Source: Ruminococcus sp. UBA4275 (GTDB lineage: Bacteria > Bacillota > Clostridia > Oscillospirales > Ruminococcaceae). Taken from it: a stretch of DNA of 9,599 bases. Within the stretch, counting starts at the first letter, position 1. The number at the start of each line of letters is the position of its first letter. Shown here one piece after another: positions 1 to 4,796 of the stretch. A program made the translations under genes and the position numbers. The notes under the pieces are model-generated. The model was not told the origin of the DNA. It saw only the letters and a program-made list of their open reading frames with translations, and did no database searches. The stretch covers positions 20,721 through 30,319 of the forward strand of contig DGVV01000080.1 in the NCBI GenBank assembly GCA_002395085.1, in the 5' to 3' direction.

Positions 1-219
1 GGCGGGCTTTGTGCGGTGTTGCCTATAGTAGCACAGCCCGAAATCCCCGATCATGCGCGCCATACCGACAATCTTTTCGCCGTCGTAAACTGCCGCACGG
101 TAAATACTGTGATCGAGCGCAAGCTGCACCTGTTCGCGGGAAGGGCAGCCATCCCAGACCGCATTCCACAGCGTGCAGAAATCTGCCGCATCGAATGAAT
201 TTTCACGCAGTTCCAGCAT
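1..219 (-). CDS. GNAT-family N-acetyltransferase, N-terminal part (runs off the window, possibly interrupted)
   Basis: An open frame of 73 codons reaches the window edge with no stop. It starts at the ATG at 217-219, with a purine-rich site (AAGGCGGCG) just upstream and only 10 bases after the DAHP synthase stop, so it is probably co-transcribed. Residues 14-62 match the usual start of small GNAT acetyltransferases: FCTLWNAVWDG, then YRAAVYDGEKIVGMARMIGD followed by FGLCYY. In this family the YY is normally followed by I-x-D-V-x-V and then the acetyl-CoA loop (Q/R-x-x-G-x-G/A). Here the reading changes abruptly after YY (residues 64-65) to RQHRTKPA. Either the protein is interrupted at about base 25 or it is a divergent member. 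The substrate cannot be told. The family call is fairly secure; integrity is unknown. Confidence 0.65.
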   Translation of the reverse strand, partial: MLELRENSFDAADFCTLWNAVWDGCPSREQVQLALDHSIYRAAVYDGEKIVGMARMIGDFGLCYYRQHRTKPA

Positions 220-229
220 TTTCGCCGCC

Positions 230-1231
230 TTATCCGAGATAGTCGTGCAGCGCCGTGAGCTTCTTTGCGAGTGCATCAAAGGTATCGGGATCAAGCGACT
301 GCGGGCCGTCCATGACCGCGTGTTCGGGATCATTGTGAACCTCCGCGCTGATGCCGTCCACGCCTGCCGCGACTGCCGCCGGTGCAATCTCCGGCACAAG
401 CCACGACCGCGAAGCAGCATGACTCGGATCAACCAGAATCGGCAGATGCGTCAGCCGGCGCAGAATCGGAACTGCGGCGAGATCGAGTGCATAGCGGGTA
501 CTCGGCTCCAGACTCCGGATGCCGCCCTCGCACAGAATGACATTGTGATTGCCGCCCGCCATGATGTACTCCGCAGACATGAGCCATTCCTCATAGGTTG
601 CACAGTGTCCGCGCATCAGCATGACCGGCTTTTCCTGTCTGCCCAGCACGCCGAGCAGCGCGAAATTCTGCATATTCCGCGCGCCCACCTGAATCAGATC
701 GACATCTGCAAAAAGCGGAAGCTGCGCAGAATCGGTGAGTTCCGCCGCAATCGGCAGACCGGTCTCGGCGCGGGCGGTTTTCAGCAGCGCAATGCCCTCC
801 TCGCCCATGCCCTGATACGAATAGGGCGAGGTACGCGGCTTGAATGCGCCGCCGCGCAGGATCGACGCGCCGCTTGCCTTGATGCGCTTTGCAATCTCGA
901 CGATCTGTGCCTCACTCTCAACGGTACACGGTCCGGCCATCAGCGTCAGTGTGCCGCCGCCAATCTTCGCATCTCCGACCTGTACAACGGTTGCTTCGGG
1001 GTGGAATTTGCGGTTTGCGTGCTTATAGGGTTCCTGCACGCGCTTGACGTCCTCGACGATGCCGAGTGCGGAGATGAGGTCGGGGTCGATTGCGGCGGTA
1101 TCACCGACCAGACCGAGTATGGTATGGGTCGTGCCGACGCTTTTGTTGACCTCAATATGCTTTTCCTCCAGCCATGCAATAAGGCTGTCGAGCTGTGCGG
1201 GATTCGGATTCTGTTTCAGAACAACGATCAT
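230..1231 (-). CDS. aroF: 3-deoxy-7-phosphoheptulonate (DAHP) synthase, type I-beta
   Basis: The family condenses phosphoenolpyruvate and erythrose-4-phosphate, the first step of the shikimate pathway, in the cytoplasm. The protein has 333 residues, close to the Thermotoga maritima enzyme (about 338). Residues 1-68 resemble the ferredoxin/ACT-like N-terminal domain that carries feedback control in this subgroup; residues 80-330 are the TIM barrel. Visible motifs are AGPCTVES (metal ligand C102), RGGAFKPRTSPYSYQG (127-141), GARN (R185), VDPSHA (H271), EVH (E297) and DGPQSL (D308). All four metal ligands are present. Oddly, the family sequence KPVLLKRG reads KPVMLMRG (M206 for Lys), and CERGIR reads CEGGIR (G236 for Arg). 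From memory these correspond to PEP-contacting E. coli AroG K186 and R234. The start follows AAAGGAAG by 8 bases. An intrinsic terminator ends 20 bases before the start, suggesting control by attenuation. The fold is certain; catalytic activity is less so. Confidence 0.93.
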   Translation of the reverse strand: MIVVLKQNPNPAQLDSLIAWLEEKHIEVNKSVGTTHTILGLVGDTAAIDPDLISALGIVEDVKRVQEPYKHANRKFHPEATVVQVGDAKIGGGTLTLMAGPCTVESEAQIVEIAKRIKASGASILRGGAFKPRTSPYSYQGMGEEGIALLKTARAETGLPIAAELTDSAQLPLFADVDLIQVGARNMQNFALLGVLGRQEKPVMLMRGHCATYEEWLMSAEYIMAGGNHNVILCEGGIRSLEPSTRYALDLAAVPILRRLTHLPILVDPSHAASRSWLVPEIAPAAVAAGVDGISAEVHNDPEHAVMDGPQSLDPDTFDALAKKLTALHDYLG

Positions 1232-1250
1232 GGGGATAACTTCCTTTCTA

Positions 1251-1289
1251 TAAAAAAGCGCTTGCAGTCCGGTTCAGACTGCAAGCGCT
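1251..1289 (-). terminator. Strong intrinsic terminator/attenuator in front of the DAHP synthase
   Basis: Read on the minus strand, a perfect 13-base-pair stem (AGCGCTTGCAGTC with GACTGCAAGCGCT) with a 7-base loop is followed directly by six T. It lies between the small aromatic-rich ORF and the DAHP synthase. Only 20 bases separate the T run from the start codon, and they hold the ribosome site but no promoter. Transcription reaching the enzyme gene must therefore read through this structure, as expected of a regulated attenuator. A possible competing pairing is GGCTGC (1306-1311) with GCAGTC of the left arm; it is short and only suggestive. Confidence 0.85.
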
Positions 1290-1329
1290 GTACATCGGAT
1301 TTCAGGCAGCCGGAATGATCCTGTGCCGC

Positions 1330-1443
1330 TCAGAACTGATATGCCGCGTATTCAGCCAGACCGAAGGAGACCTCATCCATCTGATAGATAAAGCCGTAAA
1401 ATCGGTATTCGGTTGCGTCATACGCGGATGCCTTGCGGTACAT
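1330..1443 (-). CDS. 37-residue Tyr/Phe-rich peptide; candidate leader peptide
   Basis: A short frame begins at the ATG at 1441-1443 behind a strong ribosome site (AAAGGAG, 9 bases upstream) and ends in TGA 40 bases before the terminator stem. The peptide has 7 Tyr and 4 Phe in 37 residues (about 30 percent aromatic), with Tyr at 2, 8, 13, 16, 20, 31 and 34. It has no signal peptide or membrane segment. I recognise no family. It lies 38 bases downstream of the tautomerase stop and precedes the terminator in front of the first enzyme of aromatic amino acid synthesis, so a leader-peptide role sensing charged tRNA-Tyr or tRNA-Phe is inferred. The alternative is an ordinary small conserved protein whose composition is coincidental. 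Confidence 0.6.
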   Translation of the reverse strand: MYRKASAYDATEYRFYGFIYQMDEVSFGLAEYAAYQF

Positions 1444-1481
1444 CGGAAGCAGCTCCTTTTTTTCAAGAATGGGGGATGCGC

Positions 1482-1823
1482 TCAGAAATTCGTGCCGTTC
1501 CAGCCCCAGTTTTCAGTGGCGCTGTAGCTGACGTAAATCCGGTCTGTCGGGATGCCGAGTGCATCGAGCAGAATGCCGGTGATATGGGATGTCAGGGTGC
1601 TGAGCGCATTGCCGGAAGCAGCGCCGTAGATGCTGACAGTGACCATTGCAGCGGGTTCATCTGTTCCTCTGAACCAGAGCTGCGCATCACCCTCCAGCCC
1701 GACCATGAGCCAGTCTTCCGATTTTCCGGGGATTGCGGTAATTGCCTTGCCGAGCTGCGACTTGATGTCCTCAGCCTGCGCGGCGGAAATTTTCTGATTG
1801 GTTTTGACCTGAATAAACGGCAT
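1482..1823 (-). CDS. MIF-family (phenylpyruvate/macrophage migration inhibitory factor-like) tautomerase
   Basis: The protein has 113 residues, the normal MIF length. The family forms trimers that use the N-terminal proline, exposed after removal of Met, as a catalytic base for keto-enol tautomerisation of substrates such as phenylpyruvate. This decides the start: the Met at 1821-1823 gives MPFIQVKT with Pro directly after Met, and an AGGAGG site sits 8 bases upstream. The longer frame starting at 1844 would bury the proline. Other matches to human MIF are IPGKSEDW (active-site Lys32 in GKPP), VTVSIYG (around Ile64), DRIYVSY (Tyr95 region) and the C-terminal WGWNGTNF (human VGWNNSTF). The Asn97 position appears to be Ser. 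It is first in the probable unit with the aromatic-rich peptide and DAHP synthase, which suits a role near aromatic keto acids. The true substrate is unknown. Confidence 0.88.
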   Translation of the reverse strand: MPFIQVKTNQKISAAQAEDIKSQLGKAITAIPGKSEDWLMVGLEGDAQLWFRGTDEPAAMVTVSIYGAASGNALSTLTSHITGILLDALGIPTDRIYVSYSATENWGWNGTNF

Positions 1824-1855
1824 AGCAATGCCCTCCTGTCTCACAAGTTCACCTT

Positions 1856-1884
1856 ATTATACCACATTTTATGCAAAATTGCAA
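1856..1884 (-). promoter_or_regulatory. Vegetative promoter of the tautomerase/DAHP synthase unit
   Basis: On the minus strand, a TTGCAA -35 (1879-1884) and a perfect TATAAT -10 (1856-1861) are separated by exactly 17 bases, in an AT-rich setting about 33 bases upstream of the tautomerase start. I see no equally good promoter between here and the DAHP synthase, so this one probably serves the whole unit. Confidence 0.82.
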
Positions 1885-1957
1885 GATACATTTTGCACAA
1901 ATAATTTCATACGTTAAAGTTGTAAAACTGTAAATCATGAAACTACAATACAGCCCG

Positions 1958-2167
1958 TCAGTCGAAGTAAAACAGCTCCTCAAATTTCTTGTCCAGCGCG
2001 ATGCAGAGAATCAGCGCGAGCTTTGCTGTCGGCTGAAACTGCCCTGTCTCCAGCGAGCTGATCGTATTCCGTGAAACACCGACCATTTTTGCCAGCTCCG
2101 CCTGCGAAATCTTCTTCTCGGTTCGCGCCGCTTTCAGATGATTCCGCAGTACCAGCTCCTCGTTCAT
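1958..2167 (-). CDS. XRE (Cro/CI) family helix-turn-helix regulator
   Basis: The protein has 69 residues, essentially a single HTH_3 domain. The helix-turn-helix lies at about 20-41 (ISQAELAKMVGV then SRNTISSLETGQ), the classic pattern. The C-terminal tail FEELFYFD is typical of the smallest XRE repressors. The start at 2165-2167 is chosen because ATG shares its A with the TGA stop of the upstream gene (TGATG), with GGGGGAG 5 bases before it; a longer frame exists but would run inside the neighbour. It is last in an operon behind three DUF6442-like membrane genes. The dyad array at the operon promoter (3207-3354) is the natural candidate for its binding sites, so autorepression is inferred. 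No clear terminator follows; transcription may run towards the tautomerase gene. Confidence 0.9.
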   Translation of the reverse strand: MNEELVLRNHLKAARTEKKISQAELAKMVGVSRNTISSLETGQFQPTAKLALILCIALDKKFEELFYFD

Positions 2168-2517
2168 CAGATCTCCCCCGCTTTCAGTGCCGAAAGGAAC
2201 ATCACTACAGAGGCGGCTGCCGCAATCAGCATAATCACGCCGTACAGACCCGTGCCCCGCGCACGTTTCTGATTGCCGTGCTTCAGGCTGTGAATGCAGT
2301 CGATCGCGCCCTGCGTTCCCGCATACATGAAAAAGATCGCCCACAGCTCGTGAAACCGGTAATCCGTATAGAAAGTGCCGATCAGATTCAGCACTGTACC
2401 CAGCAGGAGCGCCGCCGCACCCGCGATGGAACGTGAACGCCGTGCGATTTCCAGTTCCGCAAGGTCTGCGCCCTTGTTTTCGTTCCTGCTTTTTGCCAGA
2501 ATTTCCTCTTTTGTCAT
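2167..2517 (-). CDS. DUF6442-like small membrane protein, third copy (divergent)
   Basis: The protein has 116 residues. The first 21 (MTKEEILAKS, RNENKGADLAE) are almost identical to the two upstream paralogues, but the membrane part differs completely. Three hydrophobic segments lie at about 30-48, 57-77 and 90-112, with a basic loop between the second and third (KHGNQKRARG). The conserved charged N-terminus is predicted to be cytoplasmic. The family assignment to DUF6442 is from recognition of the N-terminal signature; no biochemical function is known to me. The ribosome site is GAGGAGGGTATTATC before the ATG, shared to the base with the previous copy. The 1-base overlap with the XRE gene suggests translational coupling, so membrane protein and regulator are probably made together. 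Confidence 0.82.
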   Translation of the reverse strand: MTKEEILAKSRNENKGADLAELEIARRSRSIAGAAALLLGTVLNLIGTFYTDYRFHELWAIFFMYAGTQGAIDCIHSLKHGNQKRARGTGLYGVIMLIAAAASVVMFLSALKAGEI

Positions 2518-2530
2518 GATAATACCCTCC

Positions 2531-2854
2531 TCATCCGATCAGATATTTTACATAGCGAATGCCGGAAAGAATTGTGATTACGAGAAAAATCCCAGCCAGG
2601 GCAAAATCCCCAATGCCGCGCTTTTTGATTGCGCCGCGCAGAAACATCCCGAAATCCATCGCCATCAGCACCGTAATCAGCGCACCTGCTTCCATTTCAT
2701 GGTTCGTCACATATTGCAGGGTAATCATAATCAGCATGACCGTCAGCCCTGCAAAAAACGAAGCCTGCCATCCCTTGCGGCGCTCATCCATTTCCGCGAG
2801 ATCAGCGCCCTTGTTTTCGCCGCGGCTCTTTGCCAGAATTTCCTCTTTTGTCAT
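2531..2854 (-). CDS. DUF6442-like small membrane protein, second copy
   Basis: The protein has 107 residues, the same length as the first copy and closely similar throughout. The signature is MTKEEILAKSRGENKGADLAE followed by MDERRKGWQASFFAGL. Three hydrophobic segments lie at about 31-49, 57-74 and 82-98, with a basic turn GAIKKRG between the second and third and an identical C-terminus KYLIG. No catalytic motif is visible. It starts behind GAGGAGGGTATTATC, 13 bases after the first copy stops, so the operon is tightly packed. It arose by tandem duplication with the first copy (start-to-start spacing 337 bases). The function is unknown. Confidence 0.83.
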   Translation of the reverse strand: MTKEEILAKSRGENKGADLAEMDERRKGWQASFFAGLTVMLIMITLQYVTNHEMEAGALITVLMAMDFGMFLRGAIKKRGIGDFALAGIFLVITILSGIRYVKYLIG

Positions 2855-2867
2855 GATAATACCCTCC

Positions 2868-3191
2868 TCATCCGATCAGATACTTGAAATAGTGTACGCA
2901 CGCAATCACGGTTGCCGCCGCACACATCAGTGCCAGAAGAATATAGTCAGCCTTGCGCTTTTTGAGTGCGCTCCGCACCCACATACCGGAGTTCATTGCC
3001 ATTATCACCGGAATCAGCGCACCTGCTTCCTTTTCATGATGTGTTGCATATTGCATTGTCATTATGATCATGATTGCCGCCAGCCCCGCAAAAAACGAAG
3101 CCTGCCAGCCTTTGCGGCGCTCATCCATTTCCGCGAGGTCTGCGCCTTTGTTTTCATTGCGGCTCTTTGCCAGAATTTCCTCTTTTGTCAT
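2868..3191 (-). CDS. DUF6442-like small membrane protein, first copy
   Basis: The protein has 107 residues and is the first gene behind the consensus promoter at 3240-3268. The charged N-terminus (MTKEEILAKSRNENKGADLA) is followed by three hydrophobic segments at about 31-49, 56-74 and 82-100. A basic segment SALKKRKAD separates the second and third, and the protein ends in KYLIG like the second copy. Predicted topology has the N-terminus inside. The ribosome site is AAAGGAGGCG, 8 bases before the ATG, differing from the other two copies. The operator dyad at 3207-3226 abuts this site. No enzymatic residues are evident. Such cassettes of small membrane protein plus XRE regulator recur in Firmicutes, but the role is not known to me. 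Confidence 0.83.
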   Translation of the reverse strand: MTKEEILAKSRNENKGADLAEMDERRKGWQASFFAGLAAIMIIMTMQYATHHEKEAGALIPVIMAMNSGMWVRSALKKRKADYILLALMCAAATVIACVHYFKYLIG

Positions 3192-3206
3192 GATAACGCC
3201 TCCTTT

Positions 3207-3226
3207 ATGCCAAGTTCACTTGGCAT
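3207..3226. promoter_or_regulatory. Operator site 1: perfect 20-base palindrome
   Basis: ATGCCAAGT-TC-ACTTGGCAT is a perfect dyad with 9-base arms and a 2-base centre. It lies between the predicted start of transcription (about 3233) and the ribosome site of the first DUF6442-like gene. A bound protein would block both elongation and initiation. It is probably the highest-affinity site for the XRE regulator encoded at the end of the operon (inference). Confidence 0.8.
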
Positions 3227-3239
3227 CCTTTCTGCCTGT

Positions 3240-3268
3240 ATTATAACACTGCCAAGTTTACTTGTCAA
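3240..3268 (-). promoter_or_regulatory. Consensus vegetative promoter of the DUF6442/XRE operon
   Basis: On the minus strand, a perfect TTGACA -35 (3263-3268) and a perfect TATAAT -10 (3240-3245) have the ideal 17-base spacing. An unregulated promoter this strong would be unusual for a regulator/membrane-protein cassette, which fits the dense set of operator-like dyads covering it. Confidence 0.92.
3250..3267. promoter_or_regulatory. Operator site 2, covering the -35 element
   Basis: TGCCAAGT-TT-ACTTGTCA is the same dyad as site 1 with one mismatch in the right arm. It occupies the -35 box and the spacer, so binding would exclude RNA polymerase. Its centre is 42 bases from site 1, four helical turns, placing both sites on the same DNA face. 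Confidence 0.75.
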
Positions 3269-3274
3269 GATGTT

Positions 3275-3292
3275 TGCCAAGTTTTCTTTGCA
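3275..3292. promoter_or_regulatory. Operator site 3, upstream of the promoter
   Basis: TGCCAAGT-TT-TCTTTGCA has the left arm intact and two mismatches in the right arm. It lies at about -42 to -59 relative to the predicted start. It is a weaker copy of the dyad at sites 1 and 2. Confidence 0.55.
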
Positions 3293-3336
3293 AATCAGCA
3301 AAACGCACAAATGCAGCACATCCGGTTTATGCAAAT

Positions 3337-3354
3337 CGCCAAGTTCATTTTCCA
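3337..3354. promoter_or_regulatory. Operator half-site 4, between the divergent promoters
   Basis: CGCCAAGT-TC-ATTTTCCA keeps 7 of 8 bases of the left arm and about half of the right arm. It is 22 bases upstream of the -35 of the divergent ilvE promoter. It is the weakest of the four and could be a half-site only. Confidence 0.4.
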
Positions 3355-3376
3355 CATGACTGTCACAAAAAAATAC

Positions 3377-3405
3377 TTGATATATCCGGAAGATTGTGGT
3401 ATAAT
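3377..3405 (+). promoter_or_regulatory. Vegetative promoter of the ilvE unit
   Basis: TTGATA (3377-3382) and TATAAT (3400-3405) are separated by 17 bases, directly after an A-rich stretch that could act as an UP element. It faces away from the DUF6442/XRE promoter. The 5' leader to ilvE is about 255 bases. It starts with a short hairpin (GCTGAG with CTCAGC, about 3418-3435) and holds one small ORF. No T-box or other riboswitch signature is visible. Confidence 0.85.
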
Positions 3406-3481
3406 GAGTATATGTGGCTGAGCAGAGCCTCAGCGCAACCCCCAATTTCCCGCCGCTATGGCAGAATGGAGCGTGTCAACT

Positions 3482-3610
3482 ATGAAGAAATTTCTCCAGA
3501 TCCTGTTTCTGACCGTCATCGTGTGCAGTGCGCTGATTTCCGTCAGCTATGCCGCGGAGCTTTACCGTACCAAATATACGCCCCGTTACCTGAAAGGGAA
3601 TGCCTGCTGA
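3482..3610 (+). CDS. 42-residue predicted secreted or membrane peptide in the ilvE leader
   Basis: A short frame starts at ATG 3482 with GGAG 10 bases upstream and stops 56 bases before ilvE. The N-terminus has two Lys, then a hydrophobic stretch (about 4-20) and a possible signal peptidase site after VSYA (24). This would leave an 18-residue tail containing ELYRTKYTPRY and ending in Cys. About 12 of 42 residues are Leu, Ile or Val, which could suggest a branched-chain leader peptide. However, this is also what any signal peptide looks like, and no terminator follows it. I recognise no family. A real small exported peptide is slightly more likely than chance, because the start signals and the Lys-hydrophobic-AxA order agree. 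Confidence 0.5.
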   Translation: MKKFLQILFLTVIVCSALISVSYAAELYRTKYTPRYLKGNAC

Positions 3611-3666
3611 CCTTCTGCGCTCAGCATGACATACAATCTACCTATTTAAGAAAAGAGGAAAATGAA

Positions 3667-4734
3667 ATGGACATTCGTTTCGAGAAAGCAGCCGTCCTGA
3701 AGGACAAGCCCGCTGACGAGACCAAGCTCGGCTTCGGTCACGTTTTTACGGACTATATGTTCATCATGGACTACAAGACCGGCAAGGGCTGGCATGACGC
3801 CCGCATCGTTCCTTACGGCAACCTCTCCCTCTCTCCGGCTTCCCTGTGCCTGCACTACGGTCAGGAAGTCTTCGAGGGCATGAAGGCTTACCGCCGCGAG
3901 GACGGCGGCATTCAGCTCTTCCGTCCGATGGAGAACTTCAAGCGTCTCAACAGCTCCAACAAGCGTCTGGTTATTCCGGAGCTGCCGGAGGAGATGGCAA
4001 TGGAAGGTCTGATGGAGCTGCTCAAGGTCGAGAAGGACTGGGTTCCGTCTGTGGAGGGCGCATCGCTCTACATCCGTCCGTTCATCATCGCGACTGACCC
4101 GTTCCTCGGCGTCAAGCCCGGCGATGAGTATATGTTCATCATCATCCTCTCGCCCTCCGGCGCATACTATGCTTCCGGTCTCGATCCGGTCAAGATCTAT
4201 GTCGAGCCGAAGTACGTCCGTGCGGTCCGCGGCGGTATGGGCTTCACTAAGACCGGCGGTAACTACGCTGCTTCCCTGATCGGTCAGGATGAGGCACACA
4301 AGGAAGGCTACTCGCAGGTTCTCTGGCTCGACGGCGTTGAGCAGAAGTACATCGAGGAAGTCGGCGCTATGAACATCATGTTCGTCATCGACGGCGAGAT
4401 CGTTACGCCGGAGCTTCAGGGTTCCATCCTGCCGGGTATCACCAGAAAGTCTGTTCTGGAGCTGGCGAAGAGCTGGGGCATGAAGGTTTCCGAGCGCCGC
4501 ATCACCATTCAGGAGGTCGCAGACGCTTACGACAACGGCAAGCTCGATGAGGTCTTCGGCACCGGTACGGCTGCTGTCATTTCGCCGGTCGGTCACCTCA
4601 AGTGGGAGGACAAGATCATGACGATCAACGACAACAAGATCGGACCGATCTCCCAGAAGATCTACGATACCATGACCGGTATCCAGTGGGGCAAGCTGGA
4701 GGATCCGTTCGGCTGGATCGTTCCCGTCGAATAA
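3667..4734 (+). CDS. ilvE: Branched-chain amino acid aminotransferase (class IV, BCAT-like)
   Basis: This PLP enzyme catalyses reversible transamination of Leu, Ile and Val with 2-oxoglutarate, the last step of their synthesis, in the cytoplasm. It has 355 residues and belongs to the eukaryote-like BCAT branch. Visible motifs are LHYGQEVFEGMKAYR (62-76), FRPMENFKRLNSSNKRL (85-101), TKTGGNYAASL with the PLP lysine at 195, EEVGAMNIMFV (230-240), LPGITRKSV (255-263) and FGTGTAAVISPVG (297-309). The start at 3667 is chosen because GAGG lies 8 bases upstream and the family begins just before this point; the frame is open further upstream but that part has no family similarity. The gene has the signs of good expression: a near-consensus promoter, a strong ribosome site and many C-ending codons. 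A hairpin at 4751-4784 probably ends the transcript. Confidence 0.95.
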   Translation: MDIRFEKAAVLKDKPADETKLGFGHVFTDYMFIMDYKTGKGWHDARIVPYGNLSLSPASLCLHYGQEVFEGMKAYRREDGGIQLFRPMENFKRLNSSNKRLVIPELPEEMAMEGLMELLKVEKDWVPSVEGASLYIRPFIIATDPFLGVKPGDEYMFIIILSPSGAYYASGLDPVKIYVEPKYVRAVRGGMGFTKTGGNYAASLIGQDEAHKEGYSQVLWLDGVEQKYIEEVGAMNIMFVIDGEIVTPELQGSILPGITRKSVLELAKSWGMKVSERRITIQEVADAYDNGKLDEVFGTGTAAVISPVGHLKWEDKIMTINDNKIGPISQKIYDTMTGIQWGKLEDPFGWIVPVE

Positions 4735-4750
4735 TCCGCTTTTGAATCCA

Positions 4751-4784
4751 AGCGGCACTCCGCACTTTTGTACGGAGTGCCGCT
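4751..4784 (+). terminator. Probable terminator hairpin after ilvE
   Basis: A perfect 12-base-pair stem (AGCGGCACTCCG with CGGAGTGCCGCT) with a 10-base loop starts 17 bases after the ilvE stop. The following T run is poor (GCTTTG), so termination may be incomplete. A smaller overlapping hairpin (CCGCTT at 4736-4741 with AAGCGG at 4750-4755) would compete with its left arm. Confidence 0.65.
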
Positions 4785-4796
4785 GCTTTGTGAGGA

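Larger units (their letters stand above)
2531..3204 (-). repeat. Tandem duplication with 337-base period
   Basis: The three DUF6442-like starts are at 3191, 2854 and 2517, exactly 337 bases apart. Bases about 2493-2545 and 2830-2882 are identical over roughly 53 bases, covering the end of one gene, the short spacer, the ribosome site and the first codons of the next. A third, shorter match covers the first codons near 3167-3196. The first two genes are similar along their full length; the third shares only its beginning. This is direct evidence for duplication of a gene-plus-spacer unit, with later replacement or strong divergence of the third body. Confidence 0.85.

Noticed and set aside
173..1318. 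Long open frame on the plus strand (381 codons)
   Set aside because: It lies antisense to the DAHP synthase, has no ribosome site and shows a Cys/Arg-rich low-complexity translation typical of an antisense shadow of GC-rich codons.
1885..1957. Terminator after the XRE gene
   Set aside because: TTTCAT and ATGAAA can pair only over a long loop, with AU-rich short arms and no GC stem. It is too weak to call.
2493..2882. CRISPR-like repeat from the two identical 53-base blocks
   Set aside because: There are only two full copies, 337 bases apart, and they cover coding starts, so this is gene duplication.
3262..3666. N-terminal extension of ilvE by 135 codons
   Set aside because: It overlaps the promoter at 3377-3405 and the leader, has no family similarity, and the strong ribosome site lies before 3667.
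3406..3666. T-box riboswitch in the long ilvE leader
   Set aside because: No T-box sequence (GGUGG region), specifier-loop architecture or terminator is visible.
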